A stretch of DNA of 64,000 nucleotides from assembly GCA_023078555.1 (NCBI GenBank), contig CM041202.1, positions 5,504,522 to 5,568,521 of the forward strand, in the 5' to 3' direction. A model generated the notes under the pieces. It was not told the DNA's origin, did not search any database, and worked only from the letters and a program-made list of their open reading frames with translations. The position numbers were made by a program, and so were the translations under genes. The stretch is from Ulva prolifera (taxonomy: Eukaryota; Chlorophyta; Ulvophyceae; Ulvales; Ulvaceae). Shown one piece after another: positions 10,956 through 23,801 of the stretch (the first letter of the stretch is position 1; the number at the start of each line of letters is the position of its first letter).

Positions 10956-12975
10956 CTACAGCCCCAGTGACCCGATCGGGAACTTCCCGCCCGGCGCCGT
11001 TGTCTTGGAGGCCTGCGCGTGCTTCGCGAGGCCCTCCAGCGGCCGCAGCAGCTCAAAGTAGCGCTGCGCGTCGCTGCGGCCGTTGTCCGACACCGCGGCG
11101 GCGGCACCCGCCGAGAAGAAGCCGAGGGTGCCGGCGCCGCTGTCGAGGCAGTGCGCGCCGCCGCCGGCCGCCGCCGGCATGCCGAAGGAGGCCCGCACGG
11201 AGTTGGCAAAGCCGTACGTGGTCGCGGCCGTCGGGCCGGAGGGCGGCTGCACGGCGGTTGTGTTGCCGGGCGCGACGGGCTTGAACGTCGTGTTGCCGGG
11301 CAGCCGGCTGCGGGAGTACTGCTGCAGCGTGTAGAGCAGCGTGCCCGCCTGCAGAGGCACAGCGCCTGCCGGTGGTGCTTGCGTGCTTTGCACCCTCGCA
11401 CCGTGGCGTGCCCAGTCCGAACAACAGAACCAGGGGGGACATGCACGAAATCCCAAGCCCAAGCATGAAACATAAAAGCCGAGACAGTTGCAGGCATCGT
11501 GCAGGGTTCGCCAAAATGCACAAGCAGGCACAGTGCAGCGGGCTGATCTAGCACATTTAGATCGGCAGCCGGCCTGCCTGCATGCGTAGCCCGCCTGTCA
11601 CACACGCCGCTCCATGCACACCACAGGGAAGGTAGCACGCACCGTGTCGCTAGCCTTGGACTTCTCACCCATACTCTGCTCCACCGCGTCCGGATTCTGC
11701 CTCGCCGCGCACTGGAACCCGGTGTATCCGGGCAGGTTCCGCGTGTTGCGCTGCGTGCCGTCTGCAAGGTCCCGCGTCGTTGCGCGCATCGTCATCTCCC
11801 GCGCCGCATCCGCCATGTGGTCGAGCGGGTCATCCCCGGCGGCCCCATAGTCCAGTGCGTACCGCGGCTGCGCAAGTTGCCGCGGCGGCATCGCGCGTGG
11901 GGCACGTAGCGGCCTGGGCTCCGGCGGGGCACGCCGGGTGCGTGGCGCGCCTGCGGCCGCCCCACCGCCGACGAGCGGCGTGGCCGCGACGAGGGCGCCG
12001 TACGTCGTTGTGTAGCCGATCGCCGCGCCGGAGGAGGTGCAAGGGACGGAGGGGGGGGTTGAGGAGCCTGTGCGGGAGCGGCCGCTGCGCGCCTGCTCAG
12101 AGGTGGCGGTCAAGGCTGAGAGACCGCTGGAGCGGGCAAGCTGCGCCGATGCGGTCTCTGCGGCAGCACCAATCTCCTGGGCGTAGGCTGAGCGGGCGGT
12201 GAAAGGCTTGCCGGGTGGAATGCCGCGATTGAACAGCCAGTATCCGCCGCCGGTCTTTGTGGGGGGTGCGTAGGAGGAGGGCGAGGCTTTGAACGTTGTG
12301 GCGTACTGGGATGTCGTGTGGGTATCGTTTGTGGCATCTCGCAGCTTTGCAGCGCTCTCTGAGTCGCAGAGTTTGCCTGTGAACCGTGAGCACTGATCAG
12401 ATGGTGGATACTGGACACACAGGAGCCACTGTTGTTACACATGCATAAATGACAGCTGCAGCCTACAAGAAGCGCAGCCCATGCAAAATCAGTGCAGGCA
12501 CATAACCAAGGCGGTGGTGAAATTTTGTCTGGATGAATGTTGCGCAGGGCGTCCTTCAGCTGTACTCACCGTGGAAATCTGTGTGTAGTCCTGATAGGTA
12601 CAGCAGCCGCCTGATTGTGACAGTATGATTGCTTAGGAGCCCACAGTAATCGAGCATGAACAGCGAATACACCTTGTCATAAATGAGTCGCGTCAGGATA
12701 AACGGTGCAACGATCTGCTGACGAACAAGCCGTGCAATCCAGCTTTGCTGATACCACAATGTGGCCTGATTAAGCTTGTGTGGCACAATAATCTTGGATT
12801 GAGCTGCAGGCGACTTTAAGACAGCAATCTATGCAATATTCCAGTGCGCACCAGTCCGTTCTGTGTTGCCTTTGATGTTCAAAGGAATGTTGTCGGGACC
12901 GGGGCAGTACCCAGTGTATCCCGGCACTCCATAACCAGCACGATAGCTCAAGGCTCCCTTGAATCCTGCCTGCAT
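10956..12975 (-). CDS. Axonemal / flagella-associated-like protein with PGYTG motifs
   Basis: Three exons (12852-12975, 11643-12376, 10956-11348) join in frame with GTGCGC and GTGCGT donors to give about 416 residues. The protein has no enzyme signature. It carries VPGYTGYCPG at residues 17-26 and LPGYTGFQ near 256-263. Short segments such as TTSQYATTFKA and PGNTTFKP are the kind of Tyr/Pro/Thr-rich, unstructured repeats seen in microtubule inner proteins and other axonemal proteins, where PGYTG-type motifs are common. The middle is Ala/Pro/Arg-rich. By inference it binds tubulin in the cilium or basal body; I cannot name the orthologue. The ATG at 12975 is chosen as start, but the ATGCAG there could also be an acceptor, so an upstream exon is possible. 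A minus-strand open frame at 12556-12786 lies wholly in the first intron. The NSE2-like gene starts 549 bases away on the other strand. Confidence 0.6.
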
Positions 12976-13523
12976 GTCAATTGAAGTATTCAGAGTACTT
13001 CACGAAGCCCATGGATTGTTGACCAAATTGTTGTGAACGGCTCGTGGCACAGGAGCTTGTGAAGCATCTGTCGCACGAAACTCGCGGAGAGCTGAAGATG
13101 CATACCGAGCGGAGATGTGAGTGCTTACGATCATGCATCAGCGAGCATGGCACATTTTCGAGGGCAGGCATGACTTGCTGCGCCAACTGTGACAAACGTC
13201 AACGGTGTATGCGACACGCTGGGACCAGTGTGTCGCTCAGGATTGAGCACATCGTAGTGGTCATGTACCCTGGATAAGAAGTGCGGACGTGAGGGTGCCA
13301 ATAAGTCCTAGCTTCGCTTACAGTACCTGGAACGCTGGAGACACCCTTCGGCCATCCGCGATGTAACGAGGCGGTAGAGCATTTGACAGCACGCAAAGGT
13401 TGCAGGCAGGCACATGCTGCATGGCAGGTCAGCGATGAGAATTCTGATTGCTTCGTTCATGCTTCGCGGTGGATGTTGGTGTCCATCGCAGTAGCGATCA
13501 CGACGTGTTGAAGCAAGAGGCTG
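12976..13523. promoter_or_regulatory. Shared divergent intergenic region
   Basis: These 548 bases separate the start codons of two divergent genes (axonemal-type on minus, NSE2-like on plus). They must hold both upstream regions. I see no clear TATA box or other named element. Confidence 0.4.
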
Positions 13524-14356
13524 ATGACATGGACTAACAGCAACATGGCGAGACACAACGCTAACGAGCACTTGGAATTGCAGCATGTCGCGGATAAGCA
13601 ATTTCGCACTGTGTATGCGGATCATATCATGGGCATGCTTGAATCCGTCGCCCGTGTCCGGGACATGGTTGATCCTGATCAGCCCGGCACGGAGGACTTC
13701 TTCACGGAGCAAATTTCCCAATTGAGCGAGCTTTACACAGAATGTCTCTCAGCAGAATCAGTCGTGCAAAAGGTGTGTGATCTGATTCTCCGTGTTTGTT
13801 CGAACATGTCGGGGCCCATGCGAGCGATCGGATACGTTCAAGTTCGTCAAAACACTATCCACAGTCTGCTGTTCAGAAATTTAAGACCTATCTGCAAGCG
13901 GATCTGCAAACTCGTGCGGGGATGGATCTGTCTGCCTCTCTTGCGGATGAAATGGCACTCGCATATGAAAATCATCAACTCAAAGGCATGCCACAAAAAA
14001 CAGAAGTCTGGCGACATTGGTGTAAGGAAACGAATCAAGCTCTACCAGAAGATCTGGAGGATGATGAGCTCCAGATTGAAGGTGGAGCTGAGTTTCGAAA
14101 TGCGCGATGTGTGTTGTCACAGAAGTCCATCTTTGACCTGGTCGAGCCTGTTGAAGACGCTAACGAGTACATATGGGAGAGAGCGGCAATCGTCCAGCAC
14201 ATCCGTGCACAACACGGTCGTGCGATGAATCCCGCAAATCAAACCCTGCCTATCACTGAAGCAGAGCTGAAGCAAAGTAGAAGGGTCATCAGAGAGGCTC
14301 AGAGGCGAAGGCGTGAAGCTGCTACTACGCAAGCCCAGGCATTAGAAATTCTTTAG
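13524..14356 (+). CDS. NSE2/MMS21-like E3 with degenerate SP-RING or U-box-like domain
   Basis: Two exons, 13524-13772 and 13877-14356, join in frame across a 104-base GT-AG intron (GTGTGT donor, TTCAG acceptor). They give 242 residues, close to human NSMCE2 (247) and plant HPY2/MMS21 (249). NSE2 is the SUMO ligase subunit of the SMC5/6 DNA-repair complex, which it binds through N-terminal helices. Here the first 130 residues are predicted helical. An acidic linker (DLEDDELQIE, about 142-151) precedes a C-terminal domain at about 158-222 that fits the SP-RING fold: CVLSQKSI, then VEPVEDANEYIWERAAIVQHI, partially split as EPVEDAN and WERAAIVQHI. The usual zinc ligands are missing. Cys161 is the only retained cysteine there, and the C-x-H and second C positions are replaced, so it reads more like a zinc-free U-box. 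A plain U-box protein is the main alternative. The start could also be the ATG at 13545. Confidence 0.55.
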
Positions 14357-15722
14357 CTCCAATGACCACCGATCATCTGTTGTTACGCTGAGTGCTGGAT
14401 TTGCCAATGGTACAGTAAGTTGAGTCCACAACACCCCATCTTTGATTTCCCTGCAATGTACGTTAACAGTATGCCACATTCGACCTCGAACAATGGCTAA
14501 ATCATGTAGGATAATAGCTACAGCAAGTTCAGAGCACCACAAGCATGGCCATTCACCCCTGAATCAGCACACATGAGCGTAATGAACGAAGAGTGAGCTG
14601 TAATGATTGTATTTACACCCTTACCTGGTCATGTAATGGCATAGCATCTTTCAAGATGTTATTCACATGCAGTGTATGTGTTCAGTCTCAACTATGGTGG
14701 CTCTTATGACTCTGTCTTTGTAGCACAGATTCTCAAACTCTGCCATGGACAGGTGATGGTACACCATTGTACGTCTGCATCCTGAGTTGCCACTGTTTAA
14801 ACGGCATTAAGATTCCCTGTGTATGACACACCAAGAGTATGGAAAAAGCAAGCTTACACCTCCACTGAAACCAGGCAAAAACGTTGTGATGCAGGCAACA
14901 CACACACAGATGCCTGAGAACACATGCACCACGAAAGAAATCACGTGCAAACCACGGGGCTGTCATTTATACTGAGCTGCTGCTGGTCAGCGGCCACTGG
15001 GGGACATGGCAGGCATATCGAACAGCGTATCTGGACTGCCTCCGATGCCAACATCAACCCAAAATAAACATCTCCTCCACAACTCATTTGACAAGCTCTT
15101 CACAAGCACACATGTCGCGCTCACAGCCGAAACAGCCATTTCACACATGCTCTGCAGCCCCAGCGCTGTCCCGCATGCAGCAGAAGGCAACCGACAAGGG
15201 TCTCTGCAGACATTTGGCACGTTCAGCCTCGCCCTCGTACAGCGTCGCCTGCCACGCAGGACCGGAATCACATGCTGCTAAGTGATGCGGAGATACCAGA
15301 CCAGCCACAGGGGGCCTGCCTGGACGCAACGTGTATGCCCTCAGCATTATGCCCCGCATGCATGGTCTCACGCAAAGCACATGCACGCCTGCGGCCCCGA
15401 CGCCTCCTAGCGTGGGCTCGCCTGCATGTAGCTGCTGCTCGTCAGTCGTACACACATCATGCGACGTGTGATTCTGTGTTGTCAGTCAGTACTACGGCCA
15501 AAGCAGTCCCCATTGGGGACGCCCCGCATGCCGGGGTGTGGGCAAACATGCAGCAGCTGCCGCACAGCTGCGGCACACCTGCACGCGATCTGGCCCAATC
15601 GCGCTACACACGCTGCAGCTGTACGATCTGCTCTCGCCCTGCCTCCTTTGAGCGCACAGCGCACAGCATGCACGTCGTCCCCGACCCGGCCATCATGCAC
15701 CCGGCGCTCGGCCCGTAATGCA
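14357..15722. other. Intergenic stretch, nothing recognised
   Basis: This separates two convergent genes (NSE2-like on plus, ABC transporter on minus). Open frames here are short or low in complexity and match no family I know. Confidence 0.5.
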
Positions 15723-18700
15723 TCACGGCATCGGCCGCGGCGACCGCGGCGTCGCGGGGCCGCTGCCCCCCGCGCCCACGAGGTCGTCCACCGACGGCGA
15801 CGCGAGCTGCCGCGCCCACATCGTCGCGTACACGCCCCCAAGCGTCAGCAGCTCCCCATGCGAGCCGCGCTCCCGCACGCGGCCGTCGTCCATCACCACG
15901 ATCTCGTCGGAGTCCATCACGCTCGACAGGCGGTGCGCGACGGACACCATCGTGCGAGTCGCCTTCATGCCCGCGAGGCACGTGTGGATGTCGCGCTCAG
16001 TGAGGCTATCGAGGGCCGACGTCGCCTCGTCGAGGACGAGGATCGCGGGGTTTTTGAGGATCGCGCGCGCAAACGCGACGCGCTGCTTCTCGCCGCCGCT
16101 CAGCCGCAGCCCGCGCTCGCCGACGACGGTGGCGTACTGCTCCGGGAAACGGGTCATGATGGCGTCGTGCAGGGACGCTGCGCGCGCCGCCGCGTGCACC
16201 TCCTGCATGACTGCCGCCGCGTCACCCTGGGCCGGAAAGTTCCGCACGCACGCATGCCGCGCATGCACCTCACACGGCCAAGCCCCCGCAGACCTCGACA
16301 CGCATGAGCTGCTAACAAGCTCGTACGCTGCATGGAGCATGCAGCGAATACCGCAGCTGTGGCACGCATTGAGCACCATGCCCGATGTGCACATCCAGCA
16401 ACTAAGAGCACAACTCCCCGTGCAAGTATGGCACCAGGCGTGTAATCGCGAGCATGCAAGGGACGGGTGAAGTGAGGAGCGGGGGACGCACCTCCTCGCC
16501 GGCGGAGGGGCAGCCGTAGGCGATGTTGTAGAAGATGGAGTCGTTGAAGAGGACAGTGTCTTGGGGCACGACGGCGAGGTGCTCGCGGAAGGAGGCCTGC
16601 GTGACGCTGCGTAGGTCCTGGCCGTCGACGTACACGGCCCCCGACGTCGGGTCGTAGAAGCGGAAGAGCAGGCGCAGCATAGTCGACTTGCCGCTGCCTG
16701 TCGCGCCGACGAACGCGACGCTCCCGCCACCGGGCACCTGCGAGAAATATGGGTGGCATTGCTTTCGGCAGGCATGCCGGGGTTGCCACGAGAGCATCTA
16801 AAAAGAGCTAATGGTCATTACACTACTTCGTATCAGCGGACGGCGACAATCACTCCACGATGCATTCGTCTCACAGGCTACACGAATCCGATCTGATGCC
16901 GTATCCGAACTGCGCACGCGACGTGCGATTGCTCCCGAAAAGACACCTCCCGAAAAATGCAGTCAGACTGACACCACTTCAGTCCCGCATGGCTACCATC
17001 ATCCCGCACAGGCTGCGCTGATGCTGGCAGAAAGACTCTCACAGATGGCACCTAAATTGCGAGGGGCAATGGCGTGCCATTGCCGAGCTCCCGGCAGGTT
17101 GCTCGTGCCTCAAGCAAGGCCCCACTGTATCACATATGAATTCGTCCAGTGTGCGGGGGGGGGAGGAAGGGAGCGCACGCAGAAGGAGACGCGGTGTAGG
17201 ATCGTGCGGTCGGGCTTGTAGCCGAAGGTGACGTCCCAGAACTCGACGTCACCGCGCTTGAGCTCAAAGCGCACCGCGTCGGGCGCGTCCTGCACGGCGC
17301 CGCCCTCCGCCAGCAGCTCAAACATGTTCTCCATGTCGATCATGTTGCGCTGGATCTGGCGGTAGTACGAGCCGAAGAAGTTGAGTGGCGCGTAGATCTG
17401 CACGCGGCCCGCAGGGTTGTCGGACGCGCCCCCCGCCGAATGACCACCGCTGGGGAGGGGGACCACAGCAGAGCCAATTGAAGAACATGCCCCGAAAATT
17501 GGAGCAATCTGAGCAGCCGGCCGACATGGGCGACCTCGGGAGACGTCCGCTAGCATGCCAGTCAAATGAACCTGTCCCTCCAGGACAACCACTGTGAAGA
17601 TAGGGTGGCCGTAGGCAACACGAGCGCAGAGGTGCCTCAAGGTTGCCTCTGGTGCATTGATCACCGGTGTCAAAATACTGAGGTGCACGAACGCTGCCGC
17701 AAGGGCACTGCTGGACAACCAATTGATTTTCCTGGAGTGCCGGAATACCGCCATGTCCGCATGGCAAGAGTCCAGTCGCAGCTCTCACGGCTAATGCACA
17801 ATTCAGAGTTCTTGTTCGCATGTGGGATGACCGAGACGATGCGACACGCAGGGTGGACGCAGGTAGTGGCGGTGGCAAATCCATCTGGCGTGCCTACAAC
17901 GATGATTCATAGAGAATTAACGTGTGGCAGCGGCTGAACCTCAGCTGGCACGCTTTGACTGATGCACGGGCCACTTACTACGTTGAGTGCCGTCTGTTTG
18001 ATATGTTCGTGCCAAGCGGTCCCGCTGATTCGGCAACATGCATGCGCCGACGCCGATCCCGCCCTCCCATCATATGGCACCGAGACGCCCAACCCCACAG
18101 GGCATCTGGAGGGCTACACAGTGAGGCAGCGCAGCAGTTACTTTTGCCAAGCACATGCGCAGGTGGGCTCGGGGACCTCTGGCGGAGCCGTGAACGCGTT
18201 AACGGAGCCACTGCATATGAGGCGGGCCAGCAGGACACAGAGGCAAACATGGAATGGTGAGAGAGCTCAACAGGATTTATATCTGCGCAACAGGCGCCTT
18301 CATACAGGCATGTGAGCATGATCTCATTCCGGCATTGCTCGAGGAGGAGAAGCTGTGCACCTGGGACATGAGGGTGAGGAAGAGGACTGAGTCTCCAACC
18401 GAGAGGTTCCCGCGCACAACCTCGTGAACGCAGACGGTCATGCCTGTCGAGATGCCAGCAAACATGATGAGCGCCTGGACGACGTTAAGGACATTGAGGG
18501 AGACGAGGAGGGCCCGCTCGGAGTTCTGGTAGGCGGCAATGGCGGAGCTGTAGCTCTGCACCTCCATCTCCTCGTTGGTGAAGTACTTGACAGTCTCGAA
18601 GTTGAGCAGTGCGTCCGTCACCTGTACAGCTTCAACGTATTAGCCGTTACATATTGCACAGACTCACGTATTGATATATAAACACGTATGATGATTGAAG

Positions 18701-21700
18701 ATTCCTGCTTGTGGGCCGGTACAGGTGGCCTGCACACTGCTGCTCCCTGTAGCGTGGGGCAAGTTCCGTGTTGGTGCTGCTGTCCCGATCCCATCCTGGG
18801 AACTCCATTGAGTGCATGGGCCGGGTGCATGGCAAATTATCTCTTGCTAGTTGCTAGCATTCAGAGAAGGCCTTGACACCAGGAGCCGGCGGACCAAGCT
18901 CCATTCCGCTCACCACCAGCCAAATCAGGTACATGGCCACAGAAAGCTGCAACCTTGGTTGTTTTGAGTGCACAGCTGGTACTGGCCCTGCCTCGTGCGG
19001 TGGTGCCTACCTCTGTTGCTGTGCGCTTTCTATCTGCATGTCCTGGAACACACGGCCAGATTGGCCACCATATAACCACACCACAGTAGCGGGAACACGA
19101 CAATGGCTGGCAGTGCATTGCACTCAAAACAACGCTGCCGGTGACCGGAACTGTCATGGACTGGTACTCAGCGGCAGCGCCATTCCCAACAGCTCCCGCA
19201 GGAATGCAGAGCGGGCACCGCGCTGGCGTTTGCGAACCAGGCATGCATTGCTCCAGCAGGGCAGGCGTGCGCGGCCGTGGGCGCACCTTGCTGCCGACCT
19301 TGTTGTCGAGCATGTTCATCTCTCGCCGCATCTCGCCGCGGTACTCGGTGATGATGATGGTGACGGGCACGTAGAAGAGCACCGACACGAGCACGATGGC
19401 CGCGATCCAGGCCTGCTTGGAGTACAGCAGCGACGCGGCCGCGATGACGTCAAACATGGCGGGCCCGATGCTGAACAGCATGCTCTCCAGCAGCACCCGC
19501 ATGCTGCTCGTGCCGCGGTCCACCACACGGATGAGCTCCCCTGCACGCCACAGCTATGCAGTCATGCACAAATACATACGATTTGTTTGTGACGAATGCT
19601 CTGCGCCGGCTGATTGTGGCGTTGTGCAAGGGGAATGCTATTGTGCTCCGTGCGGGGCTTCAATCTTTGGCTGGCCTCACCGGCAGGGCTGTGGTACGTG
19701 CCCGTACCCGGCCTATTGCCATGAATGAGTGAGTGGATTTGCGGATGGATTCCTAGCAACGGCCCGATGCCCGGCCTCTGTCCTTTGTAAATACAAACAT
19801 ACAGCGCCGCCCGCGGGTCAGCCCACCTGCAGCTTCTTGGCGCAGTCGCGCTTTTCATGTATTGCAGAGCGAGCCGCGGAGTGTGTGTGACGAGGGACGT
19901 GCGAGATGCCACACGAGCAGCGCGAACTTCATGGGAGTCGGCGGGCTCGGAACCAGTGCAGCTCCCACACACAGGTTGCGCTACTAGATGGGGATGGGCA
20001 GCAGTATGTCGTACGCTCAAGCACAGTGGCTGTGGGCACCACTACAAGCACCTGCCACCAGCAATTCTGCAGTGCGATACCCTGGCATGTGCATACTATG
20101 TGCAACAGCACAGTAGGACCAATATTTGCCGCATCAAGTGGCATAAGTGCCGCGTGCATGAGTGCAGCAAACGCTGCCAGTCAAACAGTTCAGGTTCTCC
20201 GGCGCACCTGTTTTGCGCTTGAGGTGGAAGGTGAGGTCCAGATAGAGGAGGTGGTCGAAGAACTCAACAGAGATGCGGCGCTCAGCGTCCTGGCTGATCG
20301 GGATCCACAGGTACGACCTCAGCGTTGAAATCAGGCCGACACCCCCCACCCCACCTGCAAGCGCACCCACGTCACGCCCTGGCTGCAACCTCATCACGCG
20401 TATCGATGATCAGAATGTGTTCGCAATGCTCACCAGACAAACACCAGCAATGTCGCTGGATTGCGTCTAGTGCGGAACAGATCACATCTGAACTCTGCTG
20501 ATGCTCTGTCTGGCACATTGGGAAACCAGGTAGGTCAGTGTGCCCGCTGGTACACATGCATGTGATGCAGAATATGTCATGCGGTGGCCATTCACGTTTG
20601 TTTTCCGGATACATACACACTGCATCTGTGGACCGCTGTGCCATGTCGATATGCTGCGCACACATCCATAAGCTCTGATGCTGTGCGACAGGCCGGACAA
20701 AGCTGTGCAGGCTGTACCCACACAGGCCCATGAGACCACAGGGCTCTGGTGACCAGGGCAACACAGGGCTCTGTAGCCTCGTGCTGTTGAAGCACTGCTG
20801 TAGTCAACGCAATGAGCATGTTGGCTGTGTGGCCAAGCGCAGGTGGCCCACGGAGTGAATGGGCTTTTATATCACTGGCTGAGCTCGCAGAAGCACACCT
20901 CCGCCTTGCAAGAAGCGAGCAGCAAGGTATAAGATTACCCATGGCCACATGGTGTGAGCAAATACATGCCCAGTGTTGTGTGGCAGGCTGCCTTCCTTCG
21001 CTTGCTGTGAGACCTTGGACAAGATATCTACCGTGCGCCCATAGAACACCGGCACCGCTAGGTTCAGGAGGCGGACGGTGATGAGCAGAACGATGCACAC
21101 GCATGCTGACAGCTGGAGCATTGGGCGCTTGGGCCATACATACAGCAGGCAGCGGCCTAGGGCTGAATACCAGGGGCTATCAGGCTGAGTCTTGCGTGGT
21201 ACTCCACTGGAGGGAACTCGGGGATCAGGCAGCAGCGGATCGCATGCTTCTGACGAGCTCTTCATCTTCATCTTCCTGCACGGAACTGTCAGAGATGAGA
21301 TGCGTCCATGTGGCAGTATGCCGTGCTCTGTGTGTTAATCTGCGATTGTGAAGGTTTCAGTATGATGCAGCGGACTCACAATCCCCAGATGTACATGGCC
21401 GCTGCCTGTTTAAGCACATATAATAATACATTGGACAGGACTGGAAGTTTGATGCGCACCAAACACACTCAAACACAGCAACCATAACCACTGCAAGACA
21501 CTGTACACAGCCGAGGACTACCGAAGCATCAGTGCTGGTCTGATCTTCATCATCTGCTGTCATGTAGATGGTTTGGGTCAGGTATGCGATCCCGATTGTC
21601 ACCACCAAGCCGGTGGTGTTTGGCACTGATAGGCCATTGCTGCTCCCAAGCAACAGCAACAGCAGCACTGCCACATACGTGATCATGAATGCGCCCCCGC

Positions 21701-22007
21701 AAAAAAGCCTAGCAGGATGAATATGCCATATTTCATCTTCTGGAGCATCTGGTGCCATCAAAAGGTCCAGCAGCATCGAAACGAGATGTGTGAGCAGTAG
21801 GAATCCGACAAAAGCGAAGAGTACGCTTGTGCGGAGCCTTTCTTCGGGCTTCACGACAAGGTCTCGAGGACTAGATGTCCTTAGAATCGTCAAGTATATC
21901 AGTGTGCCGATCCCTATCATCACGAGCAGCAAAGCGCCTGTCACTGTGTCCACAACGCAACTCGTCACCCCGATGGCAACCACACCGTCACCGTCGCACC
22001 AACTCAT
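15723..22007 (-). CDS. ABC half transporter, ABCB subfamily (HMT1/ABCB6-like)
   Basis: Eight exons (21460-22007, 20899-21275, 20208-20354, 19287-19540, 18361-18621, 17179-17397, 16492-16737, 15723-16226) join in frame to 851 residues, the length of fission yeast Hmt1 (830) and ABCB6 (842). Residues 1-182 are an N-terminal hydrophobic TMD0-like domain with about five helices, as in HMT1/ABCB6. The six-helix transmembrane domain follows; it contains [29 protein letters not shown] and [13 protein letters not shown], hallmarks of the ATM1/HMT1 branch. The nucleotide-binding domain is complete: Walker [10 protein letters not shown] at 613-621, signature LSGGE at 726-730, Walker B ILVLDE at 746-751 and H-loop His782. 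Relatives export metal-thiol complexes, heme or porphyrin across vacuolar, mitochondrial or other membranes. The exact substrate here is inference. The first junction (GTGCGC donor at 21459, phase 2) is the least certain. Confidence 0.9.
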
Positions 22008-23801
22008 GTTCAAACAAAGTCAGACGATCAGCAGCTGATATGTTTATGATCTTGAGGTGGCAATATAGGACGTCAAGGCGCAGCCTTCATCGTCATTGTC
22101 TAGCAGACTACGTTGACCTACGCCTGCGTTCATCGCGTCCAGACATACGAAGACAACGCTTCGTGGCAATGAGTCCCCTCGCAGCCAATTCTTCCTACCC
22201 CCCCCTCCCATTGAGATCGTCCACTGTAGTCCGTTTAGCGCTCGCGATGTGGCCGATGCCAGGAAGTCACATGCTGCCAAGCAAGCTTGTGGCGGAGGGG
22301 TGCCTTTTTCCCACCGGAAGTGATCCCAGCTGCGGACTTTGATTCGATCATGAAAGAGAAGATTGTCACTCGAATGAGCTTTTACAGCTGTACAATTTGG
22401 CATACTGCGGTACCTCAGAATCCTTACACGCCAGCTATTTACCTTACAGTAGGCGGTACTATCTGTGCATGTGTATGCAGAACGTCCACGAATGCTGACA
22501 GCTGGCGAATATGAGCAGACCGCTGTGTTGGCTGCCCGAAGCCTTGTGAGGATCTCTTACAAAGGACCCAATCGAGACAAGATTCATGTGCCATGGGGTC
22601 GCACGACGATCCCTCCTTGGAGCTCCAACCACAAAGACTTTGCTGGATCCTTGTCTAGGCTTTGCAGCTTCATGCCACTGCTGGTCAGGACGGTTCAGAA
22701 GATGCTGCATGATCTGCATATGTGGATGTAATGTGACACGTCTTCCCTGGTATGAAGACAATAGGGATTAGGCAGTGATCCAAGACCCGCCGTGGTTGGT
22801 CCTCGTCATCACCCATCGGGCGTCTGTAATCGCAGCGGCACCTTTCATGGGGCTGAGAGTGGACACATCAATTCGCCAAGATAGATTGATCACCTGCTTG
22901 GTGTACTTGTGCTGCAGGAGTGATGCTCAAGAGTCCGCAACATGTGTAGCCAGGCCGAGCACCATCGCTGGTGCAAGGTGCAGAGAGTATATGGACCATC
23001 AGTATTGGTTAGCCATATGCGCGGGCACAGCTGCCTTGACCTTGTCACACACAGGCGCAGCGTCATCTCCGGGAGACAGCACGATTAAGGGACACTTCCA
23101 AACTCCAGCTGCAGCGCGCCAATACCACGACCAAATCGATGATGGGTGTTCATATGATGTTGAACATCCATCATTGGGTGATGATCAATTTGGGGGTGGT
23201 GCCCATCGTCGCAGTGGAAGGTGTTCAGAGGCGCTATCGTTGTGCCCTACGAACGCAGACGCCAAGAAGTTGACGTGCAGGATATGATTATCGGCAGGGT
23301 ATATTATTGAGCAGCTTGGCGTACACATGGTGCTACAAAGCGCTGGCGGGAGTGGTGAATCATGCGTTGGCGCAAAATTGCAAGACGGCGCCTGAATCCG
23401 ATCGCTTGCGCCACCAGATTCACAGTAGTCTGAGTTGAGCTCCACTAGTCTTAGTTGAGCTCCGGTACAAAGGGCTTCCACAGCTGTTGCAGGTGGTGAG
23501 CGCCGCTGCTGCCATAATGTATGTTGTCTTTACGTTATCGCGATACATCGCAGGGCTTCGCATCCGTTCACGGCGCACCAGGACCAAAACAGCCCTCTGC
23601 CTTCTGCTTCCCCACATTACCACCAGGCACCATTAATGCAACATACATAATGTCTTGAAGCAATCTTTCAAAGTAGAACTGAGTTTGACGTGTCGTTGTG
23701 CCTAACCTTGCTCGCACGCACCGCGCCCAGATCTGGTAACGTATTAACGGATCTTATGTTTGCAAAAACTTGATTCTAGTACCGACGGAATCAACAATAT
23801 A
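22008..23801. other. Divergent intergenic stretch, nothing recognised
   Basis: About 1.8 kb lies between the start codons of the ABC transporter (minus) and CBP60-like gene A (plus). A plus frame at 22465-22731 of 88 codons looks mildly coding but has no family match. A 19-base direct repeat with one mismatch (AGTCTGAGTTGAGCTCC-like) occurs near 23428-23462. Confidence 0.45.

Noticed and set aside
12556-12786. Minus-strand open frame of 76 codons read as a separate gene or exon
   Set aside because: The flanking exons of the axonemal-type gene join perfectly in frame without it, so it sits inside an intron.
15718-16470. Plus-strand frames opposite the ABC transporter NBD
   Set aside because: They are antisense shadows of exons 7-8, which contain Walker A, signature and Walker B on minus.
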